A stretch of 64,000 nt of DNA from Ipomoea triloba (GCF_003576645.1 NC_044916.1:2750702-2814701), one strand, 5' to 3'; shown: positions 16,002 through 28,160, numbered from the stretch's first letter. Translations and numbers: made by a program. The notes: a model not told the origin generated them from the sequence alone.

Positions 16002-16094
16002 GGTGGTAGATGAAGAAGCCGTAGGGTAGTGTGTGGTTCGGAAAAAAAAATTTAGAAAATAGAGGAACGATACACCTAACGCTTCTGATACCAG

Positions 16095-16270
16095 ATTGGA
16101 CAAACGATTTTGAATTTTCTCAACAGATTACAGAGAGAGAGTCCTTTTATCATAGGCTTCTAAAGACTCTCCTATTCTACTGATTACAGTTAAAGACTTA
16201 ATCAGAACCACTAATACAAAACTATATAATAAAACAAATATAGAATACGTATTAATGATATAACTCACAC
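16095..16270 (-). repeat. copia-1 LTR, right (5' LTR)
   Basis: 176 bp. The element PBS lies immediately to its left, with initiator tRNA-Met complementarity. Confidence 0.9.
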
Positions 16271-16573
16271 CAGGGCGATGTCTCAACCGGCGACTGCGCC
16301 ACCTGCGTAAACCAAGCATGCTCAGATATACTGCGGGTATGCCCCGAACAAAAGACCGTCGTTATCTGGTTCGATCACTGTATGCTGCATTTCTCCGACG
16401 AGTATATATTCCAGAAATTGGACAAATCAGTCCGGTTGAATATGAGTGCTATGGAGAAGAATTCTGAACCGGGTTTCATGCAGCGGGTAGTAAAGACGTC
16501 GGAGGAGATGACCCGTCGAGTGGCCGGAAATCGCATGAAATTTGGCACTTATGAAGCTAATTTCTCCAAATCT

Positions 16574-16774
16574 ATGTTAAAATATTTAAAATAATATTTG
16601 ATACAATAATGCCAATTAATATTTTTATTTAAAATAATATTTGAACCATTAATTTCAAAATTAAAACTTAATAATATTTTCTACTAACTTAAAATGTCTT
16701 TTTTTTTTTTTAAAAACTATTTTTTTTTTAAATTATGTTATTTCATGTTTGTGCACACAATATTTTAAAGTCAA

Positions 16775-16814
<40 letters not shown>

Positions 16815-16845
16815 CTATTTTATCTATCTAAGCCATTTAGCACAT
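16574..16845. other. AT-rich spacer with long poly(T)
   Basis: Low-complexity DNA with a T homopolymer of about 37 bases at 16778-16814. No gene is visible. Confidence 0.7.
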
Positions 16846-17880
16846 TTTCTAATCGGTTTAACAAAATTACTCAAACTTTAAAGTCTTTGAACACATAAAC
16901 GTAATATATACGTACAAAATATAATATGCAATAATCTACAATTAATAGGTAAATGTAATATTTCAAGTAAAAAATCTATAAATCTAGTATTGGAAGAAGC
17001 ATTATCTAAAGAAATTGAAAATTAAACACTTTATTTTTTAATTCAAACTCATACGGGCTAAAGTTCGGGCCTAAGTTCGGGTTTAGGTCATGCCTATACT
17101 CGATCCTAGGTCAGTTTCGACCTGGGCTCTAGGCCTTGTTTCTAATAGGACATGAACCAACCCTATACAAGTCGGTTCCAGTCCAGGCTAGGCCTGACCT
17201 AAACCTAGTGCAGCCCATGCTCGGTTTTTTTTGGTTGATTTAGGGCTGGTTCAGTCCTGAATAGGCCCGTAGCCACATCTACGGCAGTTTATATCATAGA
17301 CTAGGGTCCACATAGCATTATGGATCATCATGCATAATTTGAAACAACGAGGTACAAAATTCATACTCGTAAGGTACAGAATTTCATAACACAAAAATCA
17401 CAACTAGCATAGCATTATGGACCAGCTGGATTAAAAAGGCGAGGTACAAAATTCATTCTAGCTCGTAAGATACATAATTTCATAATATAAACACACAAAA
17501 AATCACAACACAATTACACAAGACACATACACAAGTTACATATTTACTTATTTTTTAAATTTGATTTAGGTACATAATTTGTGTTCATAGGCACAAAAAT
17601 TTTACAACACAAGACACATAAATTCACAACATAAGATACAATTACTTATTTGTTCCAGGTACATAATTAATACTCATAAGATATAAAATTTCATAACGCA
17701 AGACATTAAATAGTTATACACAAAATACATCCAATAAATACATAAACCAAGATTCATAGTGTAATGTGAATCCTGGTCCGTAGTATAACTATTACACCGA
17801 TGTATATGCAATTTTCAATTAATTTCACAATTGTATATAAAAAAAACTACCGTTGACTTATGAGTCGTGACTATGAGGTC
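16846..17880 (+). repeat. Duplicated spacer, copy A (pairs with 27197-28160 and 31485-31560)
   Basis: Long collinear similarity to 27240-28160: ACACATAAACG..., the GTTCGGGCCT/GGCCTGACC GC-rich part around 17040-17280, then the GAGGTACAAAATTCATACTC repeats. The first roughly 45 bp (16846-16890) match 27197-27245 in inverted orientation. Its end (TATATAAAAAAAACTAC) is uninterrupted, so it is the empty site for the two elements inserted in the other copy at 28161-31484. No coding frame is conserved. Confidence 0.75.
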
Positions 17881-18698
17881 TTTGAGCCTCTCAACATCGT
17901 TATTTAACTTTCTAGTATTTCTTTTTAAGTATTTTTAGATTTTAGTGTGTATTTTCAAAGTTCATATTTACAAAATTTTTAATTATATTTTAAAATACTA
18001 ATAGATATTTTATTATGAATATTTAATTAGTTTAAATTGATTTTCAGCATTCTTTTTAACATTTTTACTTTTATTTATTTACTTCAGTTTTTATCTATTT
18101 TTTAGGATGTTTTTATTTTTGTTTCGTTTTTTATTCCAATTGCGTAATTTCTCATTTTAGCGGAACTTTTTTACAATTTCCAATTCTTTTTATTTTTCTA
18201 TTTTTATACTTCTCGTCCATTTTTTGGGTTCCTTTCATTTCGTTATTTCTTTTTTTTGCCTGTTGCGTAATTTCTTAGTTTTATATCATTCATTTTGTTA
18301 CTTTTAGCATTCACTCTACATATATTTTGTTTCCATTGTGTATTTTCAACGTTCATGTTACAATTTAGTATTTATATTCTTAAATTACTTCTATGCGTAA
18401 TTTTTATTTAGAATATGTAATTCATTTATTTTCTTAGTATTATTTTAGTTTGTTTTATCCATTTATAGTGTATGTTTGTATATTTTTAATTTTTTATTGT
18501 ATTTATTTTCTTAGAATTTTACATGTGTTGTTTTCTGTTTTAAACGATTTTCAGTGTTCTTTTTAAAAATTTTTAGTATTTTTAAATTTTTTTTTAACTT
18601 TTAATTTCTTTTTTCAATTTTTCAGAGTTCTTTATTTATGATTTTTTGTTTGTTTGTTTGTTTTTTTTTTCAAAATTTCCTTCTTTTCTTGGGTTGTC

Positions 18699-18739
<41 letters not shown>

Positions 18740-18770
18740 GTAGTTGTTGTTATTGTTGTTGTTGTTGTTG

Positions 18771-18823
<53 letters not shown>

Positions 18824-19360
18824 TATGTTTGTGATTTTTGTTTTTTAAAAATGTTTTTTTCTATGTATTATATTTTAGCTTTCATTGAAAATTCTCAAAG
18901 TTCATTTTAGAATTTTATACTTAGTTTTAAAATGATTTTTCAAATTATCCTCTATCTTTTGGTTTCTTTCCCTTTCGCTATTTATTATTTACTATTATTA
19001 TTTTTTATTTTTCCTTAATTTGTCACTTTTTTTTTATTCAATTTGCTATTTTTTGCCTTTTGTTTTTCTCTTGTGTCATTAGTCATTTTTGTCCTCACAC
19101 CGTTACTGGTGAGACTCGATCACTAGTTTTTACTCCCAAATTTCATTTCTGTGATCAGTTGAAGTGCTATGCGGGCTATTTTCCTGAGTTCCTTTTGCTT
19201 GGGTCTAGGAAGAAAGGGTATGTAGTTATTGCATATTTGTAGATGATGTTTTTGTTTTTGTTTTTTTGTTTTTATTTTTTGAAAGTAAACGAAGTTCATT
19301 AATTGTGACCCAACCCCAGAGCGTTACACATAAAACTAGGAGGAAACTTTCAAAATTTGA
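17881..19360. other. T-rich low-complexity spacer with compound microsatellite
   Basis: T-rich DNA with no gene. A compound trinucleotide repeat, (TTA)n-(GTT)n-(TTA)n, occupies about 18699-18822; the Tyr/Cys/Ile/Val-run frames across it are artefacts of the repeat. No promoter or RNA gene stands out. Confidence 0.7.
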
Positions 19361-19865
19361 CTTTGGCCATCATCTTCAGTATCTGTGACTTATGACCATA
19401 TCTTCCAATAATCTCTCAAAATGAATTTTCAATCCATTCACATGATCACATCACCATTCGTATATAATATTCTACCATATATTCATATAATATTGTACGC
19501 AAAGATCCTTGAAGTTTCCTTAACCACTCAGCAATTAAGATTATAAGACCAATTCTATTTTTGTTAAATTAAACTTTAAAAATAACAAAATACTATCTCA
19601 TAAGTTTAAGGTTACTCACATCTCCAGTCATGTCTCTATCATGGGTATTAATGAGTATACAATTCATAACTCAAACTCCTTTAGAAATATAAATATTAAA
19701 AAAAAAACAAGGCATGAACAAGAATTAAAGCCTTTTACTTCTGTGACAATTGTATCTAAAATTATAAAATTTTGGATTAAAAAAATCAAAAGTAAAATTA
19801 CATTTTTGCTCCTCCAGTTATACTCGTGGTACAGATTTAGTCTTTGAGTTATATGCGTGATCATC
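19361..19865. repeat. Spacer block similar to 10655-11100
   Basis: Starts CATCATCTTCAGTATCTGTG and is collinear with the block inside the CRK pseudogene through about 19760. The following 19790-19865 and 20173-20330 are the two arms of an inverted repeat (GTACAGATTTAGTCTTTGAG and its diverged mate), probably an old MITE split by the LINE fragment between them. Confidence 0.55.
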
Positions 19866-20172
19866 AAATTTGTTTTTTTGAACAAAAGGAAGGGTACGGT
19901 AAAGCCCTGGGGAACAAAAAACACAAAAATAATCCCCACGGGCGCTAGGCACCCCAAAAAACATCATTGTGGATAAGCAAATCCAAATCCCTATGACGGC
20001 AACATGCATGGGAGCAACACCAAGTCAGGATCCAAGCAACGTTTCTTCACGAGGCAATCGACAACTTGGTTCTGTTCCCATTGCACGTGAAGGCAATGAA
20101 CCTCCCAATTCTTTGACAACCAAGTCCTACATTCGGACGCAATATTATTTAAAGAGCCTTCGCCTGTGATTT
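19866..20172 (-). pseudogene. LINE 3' fragment (end of RNase H domain)
   Basis: Read on the minus strand it encodes CRTWLSKNWEVHCLHVQWEQ, the strand and helix before the last catalytic residues of LINE RNase H, then (with frame breaks) the short C-terminal tail and a small A-rich 3' end (TTCAAAAAAAC). It is 5'-truncated and lies inside an older inverted-repeat element. Confidence 0.55.
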
Positions 20173-20337
20173 TAGTCTTTGAATGATCAAATCAGCCACT
20201 TTATTATGTGACAAATTGGTAATAGAAATATTCTCCGAACGACTAAATTCGTCAATTCGTACATAACTTAAGAGATAAAAATTGTCATATATATAACTCA
20301 TGGACTAAGTTTGTACCACTGATTTTCATGCACTGCA

Positions 20338-20640
20338 CCAATAAGCCTTAAAAAATTATTTCGACTTAGTGAAGTATTCAAGCAAATTAAAACTTTACTA
20401 CAAAAATAAAATCTTTCCCAATAGTGTACTTGTATACCTACCTACAACGGTATATCATACATAATCCATATTTTATTTAGTTTTGAAAATATATCATGCA
20501 TTCAAATTTCAAGCTCCCTCAAAATTCCATACGTAATCTATTCAAAGATTCCTTACTTTCTAAGAAATAAAATCCGTGGAATAAACTAATCCGTTGACAA
20601 GACAAGCAAGAATATAGCCATGTATGACGTGAAACTTATT
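20338..20640 (+). repeat. CRK upstream block, copy 3
   Basis: A copy of the block at 490-760, closest to the CRK1 copy. It is followed by the same MITE-like stretch (20665-20860) and by the same promoter sequence up to the assembly gap. Confidence 0.85.
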
Positions 20641-21183
20641 GTAGGTGTTATCCAAACAATTACATATGTTTGGTTGGAAGGGGGAAATTAAAGAGAAAAT
20701 TTATGGTATTTCAATGTGAAAAGAATAAAAGGTGGAATAAAGTAGGAATTCAAATTACATTATTTCGTATGAGGAATAAAATTATTGAGAATTGAAAAGG
20801 AATAAGTAATATAAAAACTGAAATGCCCTTCCATAATAACAACAACAATAATAATAATAATTTTCATGAAAACTCCATAAAATACACAACTTAGTTAAAC
20901 AACTTCATCATCATAATCAACAAGCTTAATATGTCAACATAGTACATATGAATACTCCATCGCCGGTTTGTCACTCTTCTCGAATTCGTTGTTGATGTTT
21001 TGAACTATGATATATTTAGTGATACTATTTTTCGATAAGGTAAATTAGCAATTCCTACGGAGAATGTGCATTTGATAAATCTTACATTATTGTGACTCTA
21101 GTCCAAACAAAGACTATAAAGAGATAAATCAATTTAGCTTACCATATCTTAGCTGTTCAAACAAAAAAAAAAAAAAAAAAAAA

Positions 21184-21951
21184 NNNNNNNNNNNNNNNNN
21201 NNNNNNNNNNNNNNNNNNNNNNNNNNNNNNNNNNNNNNNNNNNNNNNNNNNNNNNNNNNNNNNNNNNNNNNNNNNNNNNNNNNNNNNNNNNNNNNNNNNN
21301 NNNNNNNNNNNNNNNNNNNNNNNNNNNNNNNNNNNNNNNNNNNNNNNNNNNNNNNNNNNNNNNNNNNNNNNNNNNNNNNNNNNNNNNNNNNNNNNNNNNN
21401 NNNNNNNNNNNNNNNNNNNNNNNNNNNNNNNNNNNNNNNNNNNNNNNNNNNNNNNNNNNNNNNNNNNNNNNNNNNNNNNNNNNNNNNNNNNNNNNNNNNN
21501 NNNNNNNNNNNNNNNNNNNNNNNNNNNNNNNNNNNNNNNNNNNNNNNNNNNNNNNNNNNNNNNNNNNNNNNNNNNNNNNNNNNNNNNNNNNNNNNNNNNN
21601 NNNNNNNNNNNNNNNNNNNNNNNNNNNNNNNNNNNNNNNNNNNNNNNNNNNNNNNNNNNNNNNNNNNNNNNNNNNNNNNNNNNNNNNNNNNNNNNNNNNN
21701 NNNNNNNNNNNNNNNNNNNNNNNNNNNNNNNNNNNNNNNNNNNNNNNNNNNNNNNNNNNNNNNNNNNNNNNNNNNNNNNNNNNNNNNNNNNNNNNNNNNN
21801 NNNNNNNNNNNNNNNNNNNNNNNNNNNNNNNNNNNNNNNNNNNNNNNNNNNNNNNNNNNNNNNNNNNNNNNNNNNNNNNNNNNNNNNNNNNNNNNNNNNN
21901 NNNNNNNNNNNNNNNNNNNNNNNNNNNNNNNNNNNNNNNNNNNNNNNNNNN
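21184..21951. other. Assembly gap (768 N) in the CRK2 promoter
   Basis: The N run is flanked by about 20 A on the left and about 23 A on the right. In CRK1 the sequence flanking the gap position is continuous (CTTAGCTGTTCAAACAAAG...CCATTAGACTGCTTCAAC), so the gap may hide an insertion or a collapsed homopolymer rather than 768 bases of unique promoter. Any protein drawn across it is meaningless. Confidence 0.95.
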
Positions 21952-22059
21952 GCTTTTCAAAAAAAAAAAAAAAAAAAAAAAAAAGCCTAATAGATTGCTT
22001 CAACTAAAATGTTAAATCTGAAACTTTATGGTTATCAAACCAACAACATGTCTAAGTTA

Positions 22060-22193
22060 TTAGTTAGGGTTGTCGTAGCTGGTGATAGTCTTTCTTCTCT
22101 TCAAAAGTCTTCCAAGCTTAATCTCCTATTTAAGATGATTAAAAACAAATTAATTAAACCAAAATTACACATCTATCTATCGAGAATAGTATC
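22060..22193 (+). promoter_or_regulatory. Proximal promoter of CRK2
   Basis: TATTTAAG at 22127-22134 lies 60 bp before the ATG, as in CRK1. The two AGTCAA W-box cores of the CRK1 promoter are changed here (to GTTAAA and AACCAA in the aligned positions, just upstream, at about 22010-22045). Confidence 0.45.
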
Positions 22194-23211
22194 ATGCATC
22201 CTCCAACGTTTCTCCGCTTGTGCATGATGATCACCCTATTCATGGGGGCTGCCTCCCAATATGATTACAGATACTTTTGCCCCAACACCTCCACTAATAC
22301 TACTACTTACACAACCAATGTTAAGTCTCTCCTCCGAGCTCTTTCTTCCAAAGGCAACGTCGAAAATGGTTTCTACAACTTCACCGCGGGCCACGACCGC
22401 GACACCGTGTACGGCATGTTCATGTGCCGGGGTGATATCTCAACCATTGATTGTGCCGCCTGCATAAACCAAGCTTGCTCAGATATACTGCGGGTGTGTT
22501 CCGAACAAAAGACCGCCGTTATCTGGTTCGATCACTGTATGCTGCGTTTCTCGAACGAGTATATGTTCCAGAAATTGGACAAATGGGTCCGGTTGAATAT
22601 GAGTGCTTTGGAGAAGAATTCTGAACCGGGTTTCATGCAGCGGGTAGTAAAGACGTCGGAGGAGATGACCCGTCGAGTGGCCGGAAATCTCATGAAATTT
22701 GGCACTTATGAAGCTAATTTCTCCAAATCTGAGAGGGTGTATAGTCTTGGGCAGTGCACGCCGGATATTTCCGAGTGGGATTGCCAGACGTGCCTAAAAA
22801 GTGCGGTGCAACTATTGCCCACTTGTTGCGATTCAGCGTTGGGTGCTAGAGTGCTCTCCCCAAGCTGTAATGTTAGGTATGAGATATACCCTTTCTACAG
22901 TAATAAAACTACTGCCTCTGCGCTGGCTCCCACATCGGGTAATTTAATTAAAACTTTCTTGCTTCATCTTTATCTATAAATAGCACATGCCAAGAAAGTT
23001 AGTTTAACATCTTTCAGCATTAATTAGCCTGATAGTTTCCGTGTGGTGACACAGGAAACAATGGAAATTCTTCTACAAAACTCATTATTGCCATTGTAGT
23101 TCCGGTCGCTGGGGTTATACTCTTTGTCTTTTATTTTCTGAGAATTAGAGGGGTTATGAAAGGGAATACCACAATACCCACAACAGGTAAAGTATCAGAT
23201 TGATTGATTGA

Positions 23212-23502
23212 GTAAATACCATATGAGTTAATCCGGAAATGGTGATTTTGTTTTGTAACATTTAGTTTTAAACTTTTAAATTGACCATCCGTGATCCAAG
23301 TTAACCACTGCACCCATAGTTCGCCATGGTCTTTCCAAGAGAATCAGCTGGTTAAATTTTGAAAGTTAAAAGACCATGTGTGGTTAACTTGGATCACAGA
23401 TGGTAACAATTTGAAAGTTAAAGAATCACGGATGATCAATTTAAAAGTTTAAAACTAAACGTGGTAAAACTACTATACTAGAGGACCCCATATGATATTA
23501 AC
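23212..23502. mobile_element. Inverted-repeat MITE in CRK2 intron 2
   Basis: The two arms mirror each other around TTTAGTTTTAAACTTTTAAA and CATCCGTGAT. It is absent from CRK1 intron 2, which is only 75 bp, so it arrived after the duplication. The ends are approximate and the TSD is not clear. Confidence 0.6.
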
Positions 23503-23733
23503 TAATCTAAATTTCTCTACGTGTACCAGAGTTCTAGCAATTTAGAATTTTGTAATTAACTTCCATCTTTCATGTAGATGTGACTGGAGTTTCAGCTGAG
23601 TACTCACAATATGATTTTGCTACTATTCAAGCTATTACAAATGATTTCTCCCCCAAAAGTAAAATTGGTCAAGGGGGATATGGTTCTGTATACAAGGTGA
23701 AGTCTTTGACTTAATCTTCAACATCATTATAAA

Positions 23734-24143
23734 GAGTTAATTCTATTTTTTATCCTAGATTTATAGGTGACAATCCACTTTTAATCTTTTTTATCATAAC
23801 ATTTTCATTTGGTCATAGTATTATTGTAGCATGACCATTTTTGGTCCTCTGTAAACAAAATCGTTGAAATGCCATTAAATATAAGGACATTTCAATCTTT
23901 TCTATACAAAGCTGGTTGACCCGTATATTTTTTATGCTTTTTTATTTTTTGAAAAGAAAATTCCATAATTGAAGACCGAAATGCCCTTGAATTTAACGAA
24001 ATTTAGACTGTTTTGTTGATAGCTAGATGACCATAAATGGTCATGCCACAATAATACTAGGACAAAAATTGGATGCTCTGAAAAAAAAGGGCTAAAAGTG
24101 AACCACAACCTATAAATTTAGGACCAAAATAGGAATTAACTCT
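23734..24143. mobile_element. MULE-type MITE in CRK2 intron 3, 9-bp TSD
   Basis: TCATTATAA flanks it at 23725-23733 and 24144-24152. The ends AGAGTTAATTCTATTTTTTA and GGAATTAACTC are inverted copies, continuing as the GGACCAAAA/TTTTTATCCTAG arms. About 410 bp, non-coding. The ends resemble those of the element at 6392-7231 (GAGTTAA). Confidence 0.8.
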
Positions 24144-25757
24144 CATTATAAATGTTCGTTTTAGTTCATTCTAATTGTTTGTTTATAATTAATAATACCT
24201 AGGGAATGCTTTCTAGCCAACAAGAAGTAGCTATAAAACGGCTTTCGAGAAGTTCACTACAAGGAACTCAAGAATTCAAGAATGAAGTTGAAGTAGTTGC
24301 GAAGCTTCAACATAGAAATTTAGTCAGGCTATTTGGATTTTGCTCTGAACAAGAAGAAAAGATACTCATCTATGAATTTGTGTCCAACAAAAGTCTTGAC
24401 TACTTTTTATTTGGTTAGTTTCATATCTCAAAATTTTTATTCTTCCATTGTACTTAGCTTGAATATAATGGTAATTCCCCAACACTTCCGGTGTAATATG
24501 GGAATATATTTTGATATATTTAGATCGTGAGAAACAATATCTATTGGAGTGGTCAATGCGTTACAACATAATAAAAGGAATTGCAAGGGGGCTACTCTAC
24601 CTTCATGAAGATTCACGCCTAAAAATCATACATTGAGATCTCAAAACAAGCAATATATTATTAGACGCAAATATGAACCCAAAAATTGCTGATTTTGGCT
24701 TGGCAAGAATATTTGGAATGGATCAGATTCAGGAAAATACAAACAGAATTGTCGGGACGTAGTAAGCTATGCCTTTTCAGTATTTTTAGATGAACAATTG
24801 TACTTAAATTTTGGTTTTCAATTCATAATTGAAGAAAATGTCATTATTTGATACATTATTTTTAATTGAACTTATTCCTTTTACTAAGTTGTTGCACTAA
24901 TATAATGATTATATTGTTTTGTAGTGGTTACATGTCTCCTGAGTATACAAGGTGTGGAGAGTTTTCAGTGAAGTCTGATATTTTCAGTTTCGGTGTTATG
25001 CTCATAGAGATCATTACTGGGAATAAAAATCATGATTTCTGCAAAAGAAATAGAGGAATGGACCTTCTAAGCTATGTGAGCATAAACTTTCATGTTAAAT
25101 ACATCTATTTTTTGTGTTAAGTTTGTTTTTAATTTCATCATAAAAATGTAAATTTGTTCATATTTTTGGTAGAAATCCTTCATAATATATATTATGTCAT
25201 CATGACAAACTTATGAACATTAAAGTGATAATGTTGTAGGCTTGGGAACACTGGAGGGATGGTTGTCCATTCAAAATACTTGATCCAACTCTCGGAGAGT
25301 CTTATACAGTAAATGAAGTCATCCCATGCATGCATATTGGTTTGTTATGTGTTCAAGATAATGCAGATGAAAGACCTACAATGACAAAGGTGATGTTAAT
25401 GCTCAATAGTTATTTTGCTAACAGTTGGCCAACACCTCGTGAGCCTGCATTTTACCGTAGTATAAGTAAGAGGATTCCAAAAGAGGTAGAGTTAGCACTA
25501 TCTATAACAGTAAATGAAGTATCAATTTCTGAACTCTATCCAAGATAAGGGAGATGTCCATGATTTATTGGGTTATGTATAGAAGAAATGAATTTTTTTT
25601 GAAGAAGTTTGCTGGAAGAATATAATTGTGTATATATAACTCTTTTGATTTTTGCCGTCTATGATCTTCTTGCATTATTTATCTTGTTGTTAAAGCTAGT
25701 CATGGAACAAAGAAAATGAAATAAAGGCCGGGGCTCCTTGTGGGCAGTGAACAAAGG

Positions 25758-26630
25758 TCTAGCCTCTGTGTTCAGTTGAGTTACCATAATTTACATCTTC
25801 TCATCAACTTTGTCGGGCCGGAGCGTGGGGCCCTTGGGGTTGGGATTCAACCTTTTGGGAGAAGAAAATGAAATAAAAAGCTTTTTTTTGGTTTTTGTGG
25901 CTGCATTTGAATTTGACAATTTCCATTGGTCAAAATCTGCTTAAAGAAATTGTGGGCATGGTTGGTTTTATTCTTGTGGCCTTCATTACTTTGTAAAACT
26001 ATATAAATTCTCCTACCATTTCTAAAATCACCAACTTGAAACTAATTCTCTTCTTCCTTCTTTTTCGGTCTCCTTGTATCTGAGTAATAGTTTAGCACAT
26101 TTCGACTATAGTTAACTTCTTTATACTTGCACTTAGGCATCGACGAAATTGTTCTAAAACGTAATGAGCCTTGTTCATGCCACAACATTAATCCGTGTTA
26201 TAGTGTCTACTTCCATACAAGTTTTAGTACAATTTTTACAGCATTATGACCCCATTCGTCATACTCGATCTTTCAAAAATAACCGCCCTCGATGGAAATA
26301 GTTACAAACGTTGAGCATATAAGATGCTCATTTTCTCCCAGCAATTACAACTAGCCTATGTGTTGTACTCAGATCCACCCCTATCACCTCAACTTGAATT
26401 TCCTTTACTTGCTATTGAGGACACCGACCCCGAACTTGACTATATATACTCATGGTCAAAAACTGGGTATAACCCTGGAACAATATAGAAGCAAATTCCA
26501 TGCTGATAATGGTGAATCTAATATTTCATCCAACCATCCTCAATTTCTTTATTGAGATTGCAAAAGAAGATTTGCGTTGCTACATATTTAACTTCGAGCT
26601 TGGAGTTGGTTGAAATAGTGCCACCTAGAA
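25758..26630 (+). repeat. Duplicated CRK downstream block, copy A (pairs with 57827-58710)
   Basis: Roughly 870 bp beginning TCTAGCCTCTGTGTTCAGTT, closely similar to the stretch right of the gypsy LTR at 57827. Here it follows CRK2; there it follows the truncated CRK copy, so it is the conserved 3' flank of the CRK unit. It contains a short frame at 26324-26488 described separately. Confidence 0.85.
26324..26488 (+). other. Unrecognised short ORF, also present at 58403
   Basis: 54 codons from MLIFSQQLQLAYVLYS through LLAIEDTDPELDYIYS to a TAG. The paralogue at 58403-58588 has the same frame with about 90 percent similar residues and runs 7 codons longer. Preservation of an acidic EDTDPELDY segment suggests an old coding fragment. 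I do not recognise the family. Confidence 0.3.
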
Positions 26631-27196
26631 GGATTTCTAAGCCTAGCTTGCAAATAGAAATTGCTAAGTGTTGTAATGATAACATTGATTTAAATTACCA
26701 TTTTATAGATAAGTAGTGACAACTATTTGTTCTTTTAGAAATGAATATGTAGCTTGGTATTCATCTGCATTATATCAATGCTATAGATAAATTATGAATT
26801 TCCTTTAAGTGATGAAACAAACATAGTATAGTTGAAACAACTTTAAATTTTAGAGTTATCATATGTTGAACTCACTTTGTTGATATTTTTTTAAAATAAA
26901 CTATTCTGTGATGAATTCTATGCTCACTAGTTCTGGATTACCTAATCTCATGTGTAGGGTGAAACTATTTTATCTGCAAATTTGATAAAATTCCCTATGA
27001 ACTCTGGAAAGGTTATGCCCCAAACCTAACATATTTGAAAGTGCGGGGTGCTTAGACAAACTTGGGATACATTCTTTTAGATGTGATGTTATTAGTCCAA
27101 GGACATTTGATGCAGTATTTAATTTGTTGGTTATAATGAAAATAGTGATTCACATAGATTTATGTATATGTCTGATTACTCTTTGTGTGAAGTAAG
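26631..27196. other. AT-rich spacer
   Basis: I see no gene, repeat boundary or regulatory element that I can support. Confidence 0.6.
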
Positions 27197-28160
27197 GACT
27201 TTAAAGTTTGAGTGATTTTGTTAAATCGATTAGAAAACACATAAACGTAGAACATAGGTACAAAATATAATATGCAATAATTGACAATTAATAGGTAATT
27301 AAATGTAATATTTCAAGTAAAAATCTATAAATCTAGTATTGGAAGAAGCATTATCTAAAGGAATTGAAAACACTTTATTTTTCAATTCAAACTCATACGG
27401 GCCAAAGTTCGGGCCTGAACCCGATCCTAGGACAGTTTCGACTTGAGCCCTAGGCTTTTTTTAATATGACATGGACTGACCCTAATACAAGCCGGTCCCG
27501 GTCCAGGCTAGGCCTGACCTAAACCCAGTGAAGCCCATGCCCAGTTTTTTTGGTCGATTTAGGGCTGGTTCAGTCCTAAACAGGCCCGTGCCCACATATA
27601 TGGCAATTTATATCATAGACCAGGGTCCACATAGCATTATGGACCATAGATTGAAACAACGAGGTACAAAATTCATACTCGTAAGGTACAAAATTTCATA
27701 ACACAAAAAATCACAACACAAGATATATAGCATAGCATTATGGACCCAATTGAATTAAAAAGGCGAGGCACAAAATCTATACTCGTAAGATACATAATTT
27801 CATAATATAAGACACAAAAAATCATAACACAATTACACAAGACACATACACATGTTATATATTTACTTATTTTTTAAATTTGATTTAATAGGTACATAAT
27901 TTGTGTTTATAGGCACAAAATTTCACAACACAAGGCACATAAATTTATAATATAAGACACAATTACTAATTTGTTCGTTCTAGGTACAGAATTAATGCTC
28001 ATAAGATACAAAAGTGTATAACGCAAGACATTAAATGGTTATAACACAAAATACATCCAATAAACACATAAACCAAGATTCATAATGCAATGTGATACTT
28101 CATCCGTAGTATAACGATTACACCGATGTATAGGCAATTTTCAATTAATTTCACAATTGT
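27197..28160 (+). repeat. Duplicated spacer, copy B (pairs with 16846-17880)
   Basis: Collinear with copy A up to TCACAATTGT at 28160, where the first of two inserted elements begins. The remaining right-hand part of the duplicated sequence resumes at 31485. Confidence 0.75.

Larger units (their letters stand above)
11764..16270 (-). mobile_element. copia-1: degenerate Ty1/copia element in the CRK pseudogene
   Basis: Direct repeats of 178 and 176 bp bound an internal region coding on the minus strand. The target duplication CAGGG lies at 11759-11763 and 16271-16275 and falls exactly inside the interrupted CRK codons. On the minus strand the right LTR is followed by C and then TGGTATCAGAAGCG, a primer-binding site for initiator tRNA-Met. 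The polypurine tract is the GAGGGGGAG at the left LTR. By the TSD the LTR runs GTGTGAG...CCAAT rather than TG...CA. Reading frames are broken, so it is non-autonomous. Confidence 0.92.
9613..16573 (+). pseudogene. CRK pseudogene shattered by insertions
   Basis: Four collinear pieces of CRK exon 1 survive: 9613-9650 (start codon and first residues), 10585-10654 (rest of the signal peptide and YNYRYFCPNTS), 11622-11763 (to the MFMC of the first DUF26 motif) and 16271-16573 (from the rest of the first DUF26 motif to YEANFSKS). They are separated by a 934-bp insertion, a roughly 970-bp block of spacer DNA and copia-1. Homology ends before the second DUF26 motif; the transmembrane and kinase exons are missing. 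The upstream region matches the 54.2-kb copy better than CRK1. It cannot encode a receptor. Confidence 0.85.
22194..25548 (+). pseudogene. CRK2: cysteine-rich receptor-like kinase with a stop at the HRD arginine
   Basis: Seven exons match CRK1: 22194-22938, 23055-23186, 23578-23696, 24203-24413, 24524-24761, 24925-25075, 25240-25548. All junctions are GT/AG and in phase. The single lesion is TGA at 24634-24636, codon 440, where CRK1 has CGA for the Arg of HRD. The rest of the kinase (DFG, SPEY, C-lobe) stays open, so the mutation is recent. As written, translation gives 439 residues: signal peptide, two DUF26 domains with both C-X8-C-X2-C motifs, transmembrane helix and kinase N-lobe, but no catalytic loop. 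It could be a plain pseudogene, a membrane decoy, or a base error. The start MHPPTFLRL has an ATG that is TTG in CRK1. Introns 2 and 3 each hold a MITE. Confidence 0.88.

Noticed and set aside
18638..18910. Open frames rich in Tyr, Cys, Ile and Val
   Set aside because: They are translations of a (TTA)n/(GTT)n microsatellite.
21149..22003. Long minus-strand open frame across the N run
   Set aside because: It is made of undefined bases and poly(A); it has no biological meaning.
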